DNA of 64,000 nt from a virus. Shown here one piece after another: positions 63,024 to 64,000 of this stretch. Below the pieces are notes generated by a model. It saw only the letters and a program-made list of their open reading frames with translations. It made no database searches and had not been told where the DNA came from. Made by a program: the position numbers and the translations under genes. The stretch is taken from the IMG/VR virus record IMGVR_UViG_3300042402_003111, positions 101,800 to 165,799 of that record; one strand, given 5' to 3'. How positions within the stretch are numbered: the first letter of the stretch is position 1; each line of letters begins with the position of its first letter.

Positions 63024-63714
63024 ATGGCTGGTATGTTTAAAGCATGGAGAAAAATACAGCTCTGATTATGTAAACAAATTGTACAACATGGTTAAAAGAA
63101 ATAGCACTATTCCTTTTAACTTTGCCTGCATTACTGAAAATCCTAGTGGACTGAATGATAAAATTAAAATTATTCCTATTCCTATTCATGTGACTTTGTC
63201 AGGTTGGTGGTACAAAACCTGGGTGTTCAGCAATGAACTACCTCTTTCTGGTTCCATTCTTTTCTTTGATCTAGATGTTGTAGTTATAAACTCGATTGAT
63301 GACTTATGGAACTACAACAATGGTCAATTTTGTATTATAAGGGATTTCAATCGTAGTACTGTAAAAAATTGGAACAAATTTAACAGCAGTATCTTTAAAC
63401 TAGAAAAAGGTAGTCACTCGTATGTCTGGGAAAACTTTTTAAAAGAAAAAGATGTTGTAAAAAGAATGCACGGAGATCAAGACTGGATTTTTAGTCAAAT
63501 TAAAACTAATTTTTGTTTCTGGCCAGACGAATGGATACAAAGTTACAAATGGGAAATAAGAAACAAAACAGATGTTATAAGATTAGAAAATAAACGTATT
63601 TTTAGATCAATCGAAAATCCAAAAATTGATCCTAGAACTAAAGTGTTAGTGTTCCACGGTGAACCAAAACCTTCGGACGTACAAGATCCAATTATCGTTG
63701 ACAACTGGCGCTGA
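63016..63714 (+). CDS. Glycosyltransferase-like protein (GT-A type)
   Basis: A 232-residue protein. FFDLDVVVINSIDDLW near residue 88 is a D-x-D metal site, and RMHGDQDWIFSQI and LVFHGEPKP resemble GT8/GT32-like galactosyltransferases. It would add sugar to LPS or a host or virion glycan. Overlaps kdsA by eight bases, consistent with a shared LPS role. Confidence 0.75.
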   Translation: MDKWLVCLKHGEKYSSDYVNKLYNMVKRNSTIPFNFACITENPSGLNDKIKIIPIPIHVTLSGWWYKTWVFSNELPLSGSILFFDLDVVVINSIDDLWNYNNGQFCIIRDFNRSTVKNWNKFNSSIFKLEKGSHSYVWENFLKEKDVVKRMHGDQDWIFSQIKTNFCFWPDEWIQSYKWEIRNKTDVIRLENKRIFRSIENPKIDPRTKVLVFHGEPKPSDVQDPIIVDNWR

Positions 63715-63726
63715 TGTGTTTATAAT
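63698..63726 (+). promoter_or_regulatory. Promoter of uvsE
   Basis: TTGACA at 63698, 17-base spacer, TATAAT at 63721, six bases before ATG 63733, so the mRNA would be nearly leaderless. Confidence 0.75.
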
Positions 63727-63732
63727 ATACAT

Positions 63733-64000
63733 ATGACTAAACGTATAGGCTTTGCTTGCAAATGGATCGACCATCCTCATCAAGTGGATGGAATTAAACC
63801 CAAAGACGACTGTAAAAAATACAACACGGGTGCTACTACTGTGGCTTGGCTAAATCGGCAATCTAAAGAAGTCGCAGAACAAAAACTATGGGACCTCATG
63901 GTCCAAAATATTGAAGCAACTAGATTACTCGTTGAACGAGTGGGGGATTTAAATGAACGACTTAGAATGGTTCGTATCAGTTCTGACATTTTACCAGTAT
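63733..64000 (+). CDS. uvsE: UV damage endonuclease UvsE/UVDE, 5' part
   Basis: The first 89 residues are present and the gene runs off the window end. RIGFACKW, TTVAWLNRQ and MVRISSDILPV match the UVDE family start, including the R-I-S-S-D segment of the TIM-barrel metal site. UVDE nicks DNA 5' of UV photoproducts, giving a repair route without nucleotide excision. It has its own promoter. Confidence 0.85.
   Translation, partial: MTKRIGFACKWIDHPHQVDGIKPKDDCKKYNTGATTVAWLNRQSKEVAEQKLWDLMVQNIEATRLLVERVGDLNERLRMVRISSDILPV

Overview
This AT-rich window looks like part of a large tailed-phage genome infecting a Gram-negative bacterium. The phage call is inferred from dense, overlapping small genes, about 26 tRNAs, a lysis-type hydrolase, a tail-fibre-like protein, a T4-type ATP DNA ligase, sequences resembling T4 late promoters (TATAAATA) and host-type promoters (TTGACA-17-TATAAT). 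No terminase, capsid or polymerase gene lies in the window. Host clues are lipoprotein lipoboxes, a phosphate-selective outer-membrane porin, KdsA, a Pho box, a circularly permuted two-piece tmRNA of the kind found in alpha- and some betaproteobacteria, and a PqqA-like microgene of beta/gamma type. A PQQ-using alpha- or betaproteobacterium would fit, but this is inference.

Layout. 0-5 kb: cell-wall hydrolase with a small membrane partner, lipoproteins, a membrane coiled-coil protein, ribosomal protein bS21 and a DEDD exonuclease. 5.5-8.3 kb: DnaK, Hsp20 and ClpS. 8.3-11 kb: heme oxygenase, two fatty-acid desaturases and a ferredoxin-dependent bilin reductase (PcyX-like). 11-15.3 kb: a possible nuclease, a metallopeptidase, a hidden minus-strand pair (one product is Cys-rich), a Bfd-like 2Fe-2S protein, and a permuted tmRNA whose intervening segment holds a 64-codon ORF. 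15.3-21.5 kb: two radical-SAM proteins, an amidotransferase-like protein, then PstS and an OprP-type porin behind a Pho box. 21.5-26.5 kb: secreted low-complexity proteins, rubrerythrin with DUF3501, and pqqA. 27-35.6 kb: a tRNA array covering all 20 amino acids, with covarying hairpin spacers, atypical tRNAs and interspersed small genes and dioxygenases. 35.5-37.1 kb: a dioxygenase, a phosphoesterase and a roughly 205-nt structured RNA with its own promoter.

37.6-50.2 kb is an acyl-chemistry island: three further desaturases, a UbiB-like kinase, ABM-like proteins, three tandem 2OG-oxygenase-like genes, ketosynthase, two ACPs, FabZ, a PP-loop enzyme, a Rieske oxygenase and AcpS. It has carrier, carrier activation, condensation, dehydration, desaturation and oxidation steps but no ketoreductase or enoyl reductase, so it probably tailors a host-derived acyl chain. 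50.2-64 kb: an AbrB-like regulator, translation factor IF-1, phosphoesterases, ClpP, a metalloprotease-like protein, DNA ligase, a BI-1 protein, a tail-fibre-like protein, sugar-transfer-like enzymes, a QueD-like protein, KdsA and the start of UvsE.

Taken together, the window carries modules for translation takeover (bS21, IF-1, tmRNA, all tRNA identities), proteostasis (DnaK, Hsp20, ClpS, ClpP), phosphate uptake, bilin synthesis, redox protection, and remodelling of lipids and cell surface.
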